64,000 nucleotides of DNA, taken from Cylindrodendrum hubeiense. Taxonomy: Eukaryota; Ascomycota; Sordariomycetes; Hypocreales; Nectriaceae. Made by a program: the position numbers and the translations under genes. Below, in pieces: positions 33,862-43,532 of the stretch (positions are counted from its first letter, which is position 1; every line of letters starts with the position of its first letter). The notes under the pieces were generated by a model, which made no database searches, was not told where the DNA came from, and saw only the letters and a list, made by a program, of their open reading frames with translations. Location: the NCBI GenBank assembly GCA_014621425.1, contig JAANBB010000160.1, positions 1-64,000 of the forward strand, read 5' to 3'.

Positions 33862-33949
33862 AGCCCGATGCGGGGGTCGAACCCGCAACCTTGAGATTGT
33901 TTTGTGAACTCGTAAGAGTCTCACGCTCTACCGATTGAGCTAACCGGGC
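33862..33949 (-). tRNA. tRNA-Lys (CTT) with a short intron
   Basis: On the minus strand GCCCGGT pairs with ATCGGGC (one G-U) to form the acceptor stem. The D-arm is GCTCAATCGGTAGAGC. The anticodon stem TGAGA/TCTCA closes a loop CTCTTAA with anticodon CTT. About 15 nt (CGAGTTCACAAAACA) sits after the purine at position 37, the normal place for a nuclear tRNA intron. The T-arm is TGCGGGTTCGACCCCCGCA. Confidence 0.93.
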
Positions 33950-34300
33950 AATAACCGGTTTTGGTTGTTGTTCAGTCTCCAAATTTTACATTATATTTCT
34001 GGGTGTTTGATTCCCTCTGGTGAAGTGCTCCTTTCATCACCTGTCCTGCAAGGTTCAGGTGATTCAGCTACCAGGGAATGTCAAGTTCCCCCTTGAGTTA
34101 ACTAGAGGGAGGGAGAAATGTCTTCCAAAGTGAACATAGCCCCAGCATTTCCATGTCTTTAGTACTGAATTGCTCACTCCATGTTGTCAATGGATCCACC
34201 CTTCATTGTCAACGCTCCGAAAGAACAGTCCAAAGTTCGAGTCTCTCTAGGGAAACAAGGAGGCAAGGTCGAGAAACAAACGCTTAATCCTGCCAAACCA
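33950..34300. other. Intergenic
   Basis: Upstream of tRNA-Lys and downstream of the hydrolase stop. No gene is seen. Confidence 0.6.
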
Positions 34301-35239
34301 TCAATTCTCCAGCATCATCTTGACCTGTTCTAGGAAATTGGTCGCTTGCCTTACAATCAAACTGACATGTCCGTCCTCCGGAAATAGCTTAAACTGACAA
34401 CCCGGTAGCAACGCGCTGGCCTTCTCAGCCATCGCGGGTGGCACATTCCGGTCCAGCCCTCCATGCCAGATGACCAGCGTGTTCTCTTGGACCTTCACCT
34501 CATCGAGAGAAAATCCCCAGTCGCTTCCAAACAGTTTCGCCTCGTGCGCGGACCCGGTCGCGCCGTCTTTCAACGCTTCGCGAGTGTTGGCAAGGACGAT
34601 GTCTCTGAAGCCACCCACATCATCCCGCCACACGTCCCCATCCACCCCAGGGCGGGATTCGAACATTTTGCTCACCGTCGCAATGTAGACTTCTGGGTGT
34701 TCCGTATCTCTCGCTGCTCGCCCGAGGCTGTAATCCAGCCCCGCTGCCACTAGGCCTGGCACCCACGGGGCGAGGGCCAGCATCACGCGCGACTCGAGTA
34801 GCATGCCCTGCGTCCCTAGGACCTTCGGCCAGATGCCCGCCACTATCATGGCCGCCTTCAGCCGAGTGCGCGGCATCTGGTGGTAGCATGCGATCACGTA
34901 GGGACCGCCGCCCGAGGAGCCGATGCATGCAAATTGGGGGATTTGCAGGTGGTCCGCAAGTGCAGTGACATCAAGTGGCCAGTCGAGGATGCGGCGCTGT
35001 GGTTGAAAGGTGCTCGAGCCCATGCCAGGACGGTCCACAGCTATTAGCTGGATGCCGTGGGTCGCCGCCGCATCGTGGAGCATTGCTCCCTCCAGTCGCG
35101 ATGCGGGAAAGCTGTGGAAATAAAACGCATAATGGGATGGCGACGAAGCACCAAAGGTTGCGTAGGAGAGGATGCGACCGTCAGCCAAAACTAACTGTTT
35201 GGAATTCAAGTCCTGGCTCGCAATCTTGGCGGGGTCCAT
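34301..35239 (-). CDS. Alpha/beta hydrolase (epoxide hydrolase/haloperoxidase-like fold)
   Basis: Single-exon alpha/beta hydrolase-1 family protein, 312 residues from MDPAKIASQ. An upstream in-frame ATG at 35272 would add 11 residues. The fold is shown by a LADGRILSYATFG start, the HSFPASR oxyanion loop, VDRPGMGSS, the nucleophile Ser in IGSSGGGPY, the acid Asp near WHGGLDRNVPP and the His in PEDGHVSL. Fungal relatives are annotated only as hydrolases; substrate is unknown. The neighbours downstream on the same strand are an HD-domain protein and an SDR. Confidence 0.85.
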   Translation of the reverse strand: MDPAKIASQDLNSKQLVLADGRILSYATFGASSPSHYAFYFHSFPASRLEGAMLHDAAATHGIQLIAVDRPGMGSSTFQPQRRILDWPLDVTALADHLQIPQFACIGSSGGGPYVIACYHQMPRTRLKAAMIVAGIWPKVLGTQGMLLESRVMLALAPWVPGLVAAGLDYSLGRAARDTEHPEVYIATVSKMFESRPGVDGDVWRDDVGGFRDIVLANTREALKDGATGSAHEAKLFGSDWGFSLDEVKVQENTLVIWHGGLDRNVPPAMAEKASALLPGCQFKLFPEDGHVSLIVRQATNFLEQVKMMLEN

Positions 35240-36442
35240 TTTGTAGCTGTGACAGTGCAAGTTGCGTTGCATATACAAGATGACGAGAAGAAGAAGAAGT
35301 ATACATTAAGACATGTTATATCCGTGAATGCGTGGAAAACACGTGTCTATCCGTCCGAATGTAACTCTCATCTCGCCAAAGCTAGTGTTTGGGATTCGCA
35401 TCCTTCGTCCTTGTAAGGCCAGGCTTAGCTTCTTAGCGTCGGTGGTAGACCCTGGTATGTTTAGCCCACGAGGTTGTGACAGGCTGTTGTTCCTACATGT
35501 ACATGTGGCTGTTGGTTCCATCTACCGTGCTGCACTTGCAGGTTGTTCGGAGCCAACTACCATTATTTGCTACAATTTACTAGGTTGTTATAGAGATGGC
35601 AACTGGGCTCATCTTCTTTCCACATCAACCACGTCCGCAGTAGCGCGCAGGCTTAGACCTATGTTCATCGCCTAAAAACAATTCTTTCTGCTCAGATATA
35701 TTAGTTAAATTTACTAGTAATAGCTGGCGTATTAATAGAACAAGGTTGCACTTCTCCTCAAGGGCATGACTCTCATTAAGGTGATGTGTTGAGAATACAG
35801 TAACACAGCTTATACGGTACCTGCAGTACGGTCTACACCCATATGCGCAAAAGAGGCGTTTCGCATCGGGATCTTAGATTCGACTAGATCTTGGATCGCG
35901 CGACGCCAAGCAATGCAACTAATTAACCTTCTGAGTAGGCTAAAAGCACAACATTATGTGGCGCCCATTAAGCTGCTAGGTGGTTCAGCCGTCCCAAATG
36001 AGTTTGGTTGCGCGCCCACATCCCGCGATTCTAAACGGGATGGAGGTAAAGTTGTCAGCACAGATATTTCCAACACCATTGGTAAATCCAGAGCACAAAG
36101 TCACGTTTCTTCTTGACGAGGCTGAGCACCAAAGGTAGCGAAACCCCTCTTCCCAACCTTAGTTGCATGGATATATTCCACAGTTTGCTACAGTATCAAC
36201 TAATTAATAATTACATTGTCATTTTAGGCCTAGTCAAGATACCCTTATGACTTAGGTACTGAGAGTTTACAACCAGCACTAAGGCTACCAATGCGTAGAG
36301 AAGCTTGCTGTTCATATTGTACCTGCACTATGTGTCCGAGGTGGCCACGCCGCCCTGTTTCGCCAACATCCTCGCTCCCCTACCACGCCGCCCTAAAGAT
36401 TCGCTTCAATTCACCTTCAAACTAGCCTTGAAAGGCACACAA
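35240..36442. other. Intergenic
   Basis: 1.2 kb with short ORFs only. No recognisable gene, tRNA or repeat. Confidence 0.55.
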
Positions 36443-37138
36443 TTAAAATGCCGGGCTTACGCCATCCCATTCAGGATTCTCAAGATGCGCCCGAAGCAGG
36501 ATCCCCGGCCAACTTCCACGGGGGTGCTTCTGCGAGTCCGGGTAAGTGAGACTATCGATAGGCCCGGCGATTTTGGCCGCCTGCTTCACCACGGCGTCTC
36601 CCAAAGACTTCTCAACGTCCAGCCGGGGGAGAAGCTCTTCAACTTGTGCCGCATAGTCCTTCAATCCCAACCCCAGTCCGTCGCGATATGTCGGCGAGAA
36701 GTCGCTCTTAACGCCATACCGGACGAGTCGTGAGAGCGACGTAATGCGCTCGGCGATTCCTGGGCTTGTGTGGATTGCGATGGCGATCCAGACGTCGTGG
36801 CTATCGCCTTCTGGCGTTCCATGCGCGAGGAGATGCGCCTTGGCAGCGTCGGCTCCCTCAACCTCGAATCGCTGCTTGCCGTTGTAGAGGTCGCTGGCAC
36901 CCAGGTCGTGGCACACAGTCGCGACGAAGAGCAGGGGCAGTCGGGATTCGTCCAGCCACTCGCTGCTCTCCTTCTCGGCGATGAATTTGGAATAAAGAAA
37001 GACGCGTACGCTGTGGTTGAAGATGGGTTCGGGGAGGACATCCCGAGCTATCGCCAATGCCTTCGAACAGACCTCAGTCTGTGGAAGGAGGTCCAGGAGG
37101 CCCTGCGGCAGGGGAGTTTGGGTTTTCTGTTCAGACAT
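36443..37138 (-). CDS. HD-domain protein, cyanamide hydratase-like
   Basis: 231 residues from MSEQKTQTPLPQ; the longer open frame upstream has only a TTG. HD-superfamily metal ligands are visible: FNHSVRVFLYSKF (His), VCHDLGASD (the HD pair), GDSHDVWIAIAIHTSPG (His cluster). The arrangement and length match the fungal cyanamide hydratase/HD-phosphohydrolase-like group (Cah/Ddi2 type), which hydrates cyanamide to urea. Many members have other or unknown substrates, so the chemistry is inferred. It is not overlapped by other genes. Confidence 0.82.
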   Translation of the reverse strand: MSEQKTQTPLPQGLLDLLPQTEVCSKALAIARDVLPEPIFNHSVRVFLYSKFIAEKESSEWLDESRLPLLFVATVCHDLGASDLYNGKQRFEVEGADAAKAHLLAHGTPEGDSHDVWIAIAIHTSPGIAERITSLSRLVRYGVKSDFSPTYRDGLGLGLKDYAAQVEELLPRLDVEKSLGDAVVKQAAKIAGPIDSLTYPDSQKHPRGSWPGILLRAHLENPEWDGVSPAF

Positions 37139-37410
37139 AATGATGCGACGAAGAGTTGTAGCTTTTCCCAAAAACGATGGTTTGTATGAGGTTTTAAATA
37201 GCTATTTCGCTGTCGTCAATTTTATTGGGATTTGACTCATAATTAGCTTCACTGGAGAAGAGGGGTGCCGTGGCGGCATTACCAATCATCTCACCCCACC
37301 ACATCGTCAAAACACTCAAATAAGTATCACGAGGATGCTGGCAGTGGCTAACAGTCATTAGTAAATTAGTAATATCTAGTCTTCTATGTCGCAAAATACC
37401 CAAGGCTCCC

Positions 37411-38487
37411 CTAGATGGACGTTGTCCCCGTAATTCTCTTAAACTCGTCCTCAAGGTGATCCCAAACCTTTTCCGTCATGCCTTCAGCGCGATACTTGTC
37501 GAGGAACTTCACGACATTATCAGGTGAACTCTCTCCATCCCAGCCCAGGCTGTAAGCGCCACTTCCGCGCTTCCCGTCGGCACCCGCCGCAATCGTGTCA
37601 GATGCTACCCCGTTCACGCCATCTCCAACTTCCTTGGGAGGATATCTCCCGCTTAGACACAACCAGGCATGTCGCTCGCCACACTCCTCGGCGGGTAGCC
37701 ACTTCCTTGATAATGACATTGACAACCGGAACCAATACTTGACAACCTGCAAGATGATTCCATCTCCACGCCGGATGAGATTCGTGTCCACTGCGCCGGG
37801 AAAGTTGTGGATGAAGGACACCTCGGGCGCTTTACGAGACAGATCCTCGAGGGATAGCGTGAGAGCGGTGCAAAGATGGCCTCGAGCGCCCCGAAGTGGG
37901 ATTTTTCGCCCGGGTATGTCGTCTGCCCAAATGTGACCTTCATGGCCAGCGGCCATGACAGTGACCACGCGGCGGACGGAAGAAGCCTGTCGCAGATTGG
38001 GCAGTAAATTTACGGTAAGCCGCGTACGGCTGTAGAGGGTCACCGCAGTGATCAAAGGTAGACCCTCAGAGGTATCTAGACAAGGGGAGGAGGTCAGTAA
38101 TAGACACTCAAAAAAGCAACGCGATAATTACTTACTAGTGCTGTACTTTACCGTCCCCTGGCTCATAAACAGGACATTGATCGCCTTCTCTTTGCTCTTG
38201 ATATCGGCGCACACCGCGTCCACGTTCTTCAACAAGCTCATATCGGTCTTGATGAAGTTGTACGTGCCCTCAGGGTTCAGGCGCTTCAGCTCCTGTTGCA
38301 GTCGATCGCCAGCCTCTTGAGAGCGGCCTATGAAGTAAATTCTTGGCTTCAGCGTGTGTTTTGTGAATGCTTTGAGGGCCATCTCGCCGATTCCAGCGGT
38401 GGCGCCTGCGAAGACGGCGACGAGCCCGCTGGGGAGGGTCGAGCGGGCAAGGAGATTCGACTCCAGGACTTTGGAAATGGCCACCAT
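37411..38487 (-). CDS. Short-chain dehydrogenase/reductase
   Basis: NAD(P)-dependent SDR, 338 residues, exons 38487-38136 and 38075-37411. The cofactor loop reads AVFAGATAGIGEMALKAF (GxxxGIG), and INVLFMSQG fills the place of the NNAG strand. The usual YxxxK active site appears degenerate: TLYSRTRLTVNLLPNL, without the normal Y-x3-K spacing. It is the kind of fungal SDR often found beside secondary metabolism genes. The start at MVAISKVLES is preferred over an upstream in-frame ATG at 38601. Reaction unknown. Confidence 0.83.
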
Positions 38488-39573
38488 TTTGGGCAAAAGG
38501 TGATTTAAGGCGCAAATTAAGAAGAAGAAGAAGATTGTAGTGACTTGGTCAAGAAAGTTGTTGCAATATTGAGTTCTGCTGTATATCATTCTCCATGCCA
38601 TCTCTCCAGGACTGCCACCTTTATAGCCCTTTCAGAGCGGGTGGATTCCCAAGCCGCGTTTCCCCTCGCATTCGCAAACCATCCGAGCGCCCGACTTTAT
38701 TGAATCTACTTTCTCATTTGGACAAGGCACGAGTTCGTTATTTATCGTCTTTGCAGGCTACGACGGAGGACGGAGGCGACGCGGTTCAATGATGTGCCGG
38801 GGGGTATACGAAAGTGAGTTAGCGTCGGTGGATAGCTGCTGTCTGAGCCGTGGGGTCGGCGGGTGCGAGTGCGAGGCTCCGACTTCAGAGGTTCAGGCCT
38901 AATGCGCACGCCGGACACATGATGCTAGGCAGCTGTGTTGTGCCGATTCACGGCACCTCACATCCGGTAGGATGAACTGGCCTGCGGTTAATCTAAGTCT
39001 ATGACGTAATGGCTGAGTTCATTTAACACATTCTGGCAAGGGAGGCAGTCTAGAATCTGAGAGACCCATCAGAGCATAATATTCAAAAGCTGAAGCCTTC
39101 CTTGTATTGAGCAATTCACAATTGATAAAGTAAGTAGTCGCACAAGAAAATAAGTCCTCCATCGCTGTCTCGTTCCATGCAGCCCACTGCTCACATCTCC
39201 ATATTTGTGTCCTTCGTGCGCCTCAATCCATGTATTGAAGTCGAAAATATTAACGCCGTTCCTTTCAACCTCAGTAATGTCACGCCAAGTCCTTACTAAC
39301 GAAGGTCCTTGAGTCGTGACATTGTCTGATCGCCATTGGTACAAGAGAAGCCAAGTATAATACGTACAAAGGAAAACAATGGTCCAGTCGGATATGTCCA
39401 TGATGGTGTCGTCTCGTCTCGTCGTTGGTCCAGTGCGATGTGCCGCATGCTGCATTATGAATACCGCTCATGACAAAGTTACAAATCCCCAGGATAAGAT
39501 GTCGTAGTCCCCGATCCCTCTAGCTAACATTCGCAGGAAACCTCTCATACAGTCTGATCCGTACATACGATAT
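38488..39573. other. Intergenic
   Basis: Contains a minus-strand ORF at 39069-39455 with one hydrophobic segment (WTIVFLCTYYTWLLLY) but no family I recognise. It may be non-coding. Nothing else is seen. Confidence 0.45.
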
Positions 39574-41873
39574 TCATTGCTCTGGGCGAGGTGGCTGGGC
39601 CTGCCACCCATTAAGATATGCCATCAACCCCATGCCGAAGAGCACAACACCGAACATGGATGCAAAAGGCAAAACAGCTTGCATGTGCTTTCCCTGTGCA
39701 AGTGCTCCCTTCTCGGCGGTCGCGGGTGTGATGGTGTTGGCTCGAGATCGGGTCGGCGCATCGACTGACCCGATAGAGCCAGAGCGATCAGCCTTGGATT
39801 TCTCGATGGCGTCCTCCTGGGCCTCTGAAGTGATCGGAACTTCATCAACCTCAACAGAAGCAGCCTCGGCAAGCCGCTGTCTTGATCGTGATCGAGCCTT
39901 CCTCTGGGCGTCCTCTCGTGCAGCTTCCTCCGCGCGAAGTTGAACAACCATCTCTGCCAGAGTCTTTCTATCGGCGTCTCGCTCAGACTCAGCGACCTCG
40001 CATCGCTGCTTCCACTCCTCCATCTGCTCTTTCATATCCCGCATTTGATTGTCCATAACATCAATGCGAGCCTGGAGAGCAGTGGCGGTCTCCTGGGCTG
40101 AGTCAACAGCTGGAGTAGCTTCCTCGATGGACTCATCTTCCTGAGGGTCTGCAGCCTTCTCCTCCTCAGCTGACTCTGGGACACCGTTGATGGCATCTCC
40201 TTCGTCATGTTCTGCGGAGCCATTAATATAGGTAGTTGCGGTTTCCTCCAGTCGCTTAGCCAAGTCTTCCGCTTCTTCCCGAGCGGACCGCTCCTTCTGG
40301 AGCATCTCTTCAAGCTCACGCATACGGACAGTCTGGGTGTCGATATCTCGCTTTGCATTGTTGAGTGCTTCGGTGAGTTGAATGATTTGGCTAAGGTTAT
40401 CTTGTCGAACAGGGGAGCCGTTTGGTGGACCGGATTTCGGTCGCTCTGTTGGACCTCGCTTCAATGAGGGCACATCGGGCTTCTCAGGAAGGGGTTGTTG
40501 TGGAGGGGGCGCGGGAGGATCGGAGAAACGCGCCTTGGGATCGGATCGGAATGGGATACCGTTTCCATTAACCATGGGCTGCGACTTGGGCGGTTGAGGA
40601 GCTTCGGGTTTCTCCAGGTCCTTCAAGTCTTCCTTAGACAAGAGGGTGCTCACAAATTTGTTTGTCCGGCCCAGGTCTTGAGCCTGCAAACGAGCGCTTC
40701 GCATTTCATTCTATATGGCAGGTCAGCGTCAAGGTCGGGGATTTATGGATTCGAGATACATACGGCAAGTCGCTTAAGAATTTGATCGGTAGCAATAGGT
40801 GTGAGGAAGAAGGGCCGTTGTTGCGGTATTCCGTTTGGCTGCATGCCCATAGCACCTCCATTAGGCATCATGCGGCCGTTGTTAACCATAGCGGAGTTAC
40901 TGCCAGTTCGGCCCCGCATTGGCATCGCGCCGGAGGGCATCATCATGGCGCCGTTAGCCGGATCAAGGTCGCCAAAGTTCATGTCGAGAACATTGTTTGA
41001 TGAGCTCAAGAAACCGGCATGCTCAACTTTGGCAGCCACCTTGTGGTGAACCACAGTCTTTTGATCTTCGCTAACGATGTCGATACCGAGTTCAAGGTGG
41101 TCCGCGGTCTGAAGCTCGTGTGGCTCTGATTCACGATTCTCCTGTGAGAGACGCGTGCCGTTGACAAACGTGCCGTTTGATGACTTAACATCGCGAATGT
41201 AAATTTTTCCGTTGCGCTCAGCATAGATCTCAGCGTGTTGCCTGGACAGCACTTTACTGTCGAAGAAACCGTTGGTGGGCGTCGGGATTGTCTTTTGGTT
41301 TGTTTGGCGGCCGATTCGTAGGCTGTCGGGAGCAAAAGGAACAGCGATTGTTTTTCGTTCGAATGTTCCGTTGAGTGAGAGAAGGTAGAGTACTGGCTGC
41401 CCGGGAGGGAACTGCTCAGTAGGCATAGGGCGCATCATACCCTGATGCGTCATCTGGACTTGGCCAGAGCCGGGCTGCACCTGCCCATGAGATGTCATCA
41501 TGCCGGCGGTCCGATTAGCAGGAAGTCTGGAAGGGTCCTGCTGGAAGTCGCCTTTTCCGGCCGGCCACGCGCTCTTGGGCTGAGGTCGCTTTCGAGGTGC
41601 TCCGTTGGCTGACCATTGGCTCAAATCAGTTGTCGAGGACATAGGAGTGCCATTGGGTTGAGAGCCGTTGGAAGCAACTGTGGTGGCAGATGAATTCGAC
41701 GAGGTTGAAGAGACGGATGAAGACGAGTTGGTCCGCGACAAGGTTTTGCGCGGCACAAACATGCCGATGCCCCCTCGTGCGTCGTCTGGGTTCATTTGGT
41801 GATTTCCGTTAATCGTACCCCATGCTGGTCGTGAAATCTGCGGAAAAGTATGTGGGTTTGCTACAGCCGTCAT
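39574..41873 (-). CDS. ham-4: FHA-domain, coiled-coil, tail-anchored protein (SLMAP/HAM-4/PRO45-like)
   Basis: 748 residues, exons 41873-40764 and 40710-39574. An Asn/Ser-rich N-terminus precedes an FHA domain (about 165-280) with phosphothreonine-binding signatures SLRIGRQ, LSRQHAEIY and VKSSNGTFVNGTRLS. Then come a Met/Gly-rich linker, a coiled coil (about 480-640, for example MRELEEMLQKERSAREEAEDLAKRL in heptads) and a single C-terminal membrane segment, AVLPFASMFGVVLFGMGLMAY, with a short tail. This architecture is that of the STRIPAK subunit SLMAP, Neurospora HAM-4 and Sordaria PRO45, which sits on nuclear-envelope/ER membranes and is needed for hyphal fusion and fruiting. The assignment rests on domain order, not alignment. 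The gene is divergent from Mgr2. Confidence 0.87.
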
Positions 41874-42885
41874 CAGGAAGGCTCAACGGCAGGCCTGGCC
41901 GATGGATTAGAAGGTTGGATGTGATGATGGCCGGGGGCTCGCGTTGGAGGCGTGCGGCTCTGGCCCGAGGTAGTCGTCGCCACTCTGCCACCGGTAAGGA
42001 GAGAAGGGCTTCCGCTCGTGATGGCTCGATGTCGACAAAGATGGCCTCGATCCGGTGCGATGCACTCCGCTGCAAAGGGATCAAGTCGCGTAGCTCGCTA
42101 TTCTGCATTGGAGGAGAAAAAAACGTCAGTCCGAGGTTGGGGCGAGGTTGGCCAAGGGGGGCGGTATCGATGGAGACGGCCCACAACGCGTGGGGAAGTC
42201 GATCCGGGTCGAAAAAATAGCTGCCCGCGCTGGTATCGGTGCAGAACTCACCAAGAAAGGGATTTTCGCGATGCCTGGGCGGTTTCGCGTCGCAGTGATG
42301 GATGGGCTCAAGCCGTGAGTGAGCTGATGGGAGGTTCTGGTGATTCTGTCCCCCCGTCTCGCTAAGCGCTGCTTGGCGTGTTCAAATTGGGGGCCAGATA
42401 CAGTGGAGCACACGCCCATTGACTCTGGCATGTGCTCGCAAAGCACCTAGCACCACACAACAATGCGATGGCTAGACAGACAGCTGTCTAGATGCTCTTG
42501 AGAGCTCGAGTAACTGCACAATCAAATGCCTCTCTTCTTGGATAGGCGCGCTGTGGAGCCGGCTGTTGACCCACGAAGAGGAGCCACGTGATGATTCTTC
42601 ACAGTGGCGGCTGACTCGCGGGTGATCACGGGCACTGTGCGCCGAGGTCCGTGCTCCGGAAGAAACTTTTCGCCGTGCTCCATTTTGCTTCTTCCCGTGC
42701 AGCCAATGAGAGGGCCGAATGGAATTGATGGACTTTCTCGAGCTCGAAAGACTGGCGTGGTGAGAGCTTCGATCAAGAAAGCATCGCGACCGCCACGACC
42801 ACACGAATCCCCCGCCGAGCCGAACGAATAGCAGAAAGGAAGCTTCCAGAATCAAGAGACGGGTCAGAAATCTTGTTTCTTCACC
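41874..42885. promoter_or_regulatory. Shared divergent promoter region, FHA gene and Mgr2
   Basis: About 1 kb between two divergent housekeeping genes. The listed ORFs here are frame shadows of GC-rich sequence. No gene is seen. Confidence 0.5.
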
Positions 42886-43532
42886 ATGCCGCCCGTTGCG
42901 CCAATGAATGCTGGCCAGCATGGTCCCTCCAACGCGGAGAAGTGTACGTTATCTGCCGCGGCTGCTCGAGGAGAGCAAAAGAGAAGGAGGAGAACAACCT
43001 GGCTAACGCTGGACATGGTGCAGTCAAGATGGGTGCTATGATGGGTGGAAGTACGATATCCCAGAGAATCTCGGAGTCTCGACCTCTGTTCTGACATGCT
43101 TGCAGCTGTGGGAGTCATCATGGGCTTCGTTTTCGGTAGCGTCTCCTGCACAGCAACATTCACGGGAAGGCTGGGATACCCAAAGCTGTCACCACACCGA
43201 GTGGCAACCCTTTGGCCCGCGCCTGGTAGCGGGAAAGATTACTGACACCCCAGTAGGAACCGTCAACATTTTCCGCTATGGAGCCGGACCGAACGGAATC
43301 ATGAGGACGCTGGGCCAGTATATGCTAGGCTCGGGCGCTACATTTGGGTATGGCGCACATGCTCGTTATCTCGTCATCTGTGCGTAGTCACTAACCAGGG
43401 CTCTGCAGCTTCTTTATGTCAATCGGCAGTGTCATCCGATCCGACGGCGACCCCAGAATGCACGAGCTGTATATGCGAGCGCAGCGACGGCCCATAGTAT
43501 CGATGGCAAACCCCGCTTGGAAGAGGTCATAG
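42886..43532 (+). CDS. mgr2: Mgr2/ROMO1-type TIM23 translocase subunit
   Basis: Small inner-membrane protein that couples TIM21 to the TIM23 channel and gates lateral release of preproteins. Five exons (42886-42943, 43024-43050, 43106-43135, 43257-43347, 43409-43532) give 109 residues, beginning MPPVAPMNAGQHGPSN. The family core is visible: KMGAMMGGTVGVIMGFVFGT, NIFRYGAGPNGIMRTLGQYM, GSGATFGFFMSIGSVIRSD. Two hydrophobic glycine-rich segments form the helical hairpin. No single ORF covers it, because the exons are 27-124 nt. Splice phases all agree, and intron branch sites (GCTAAC, ACTAAC) lie near the acceptors. Intron 3 begins GTAGCG. Confidence 0.93.
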
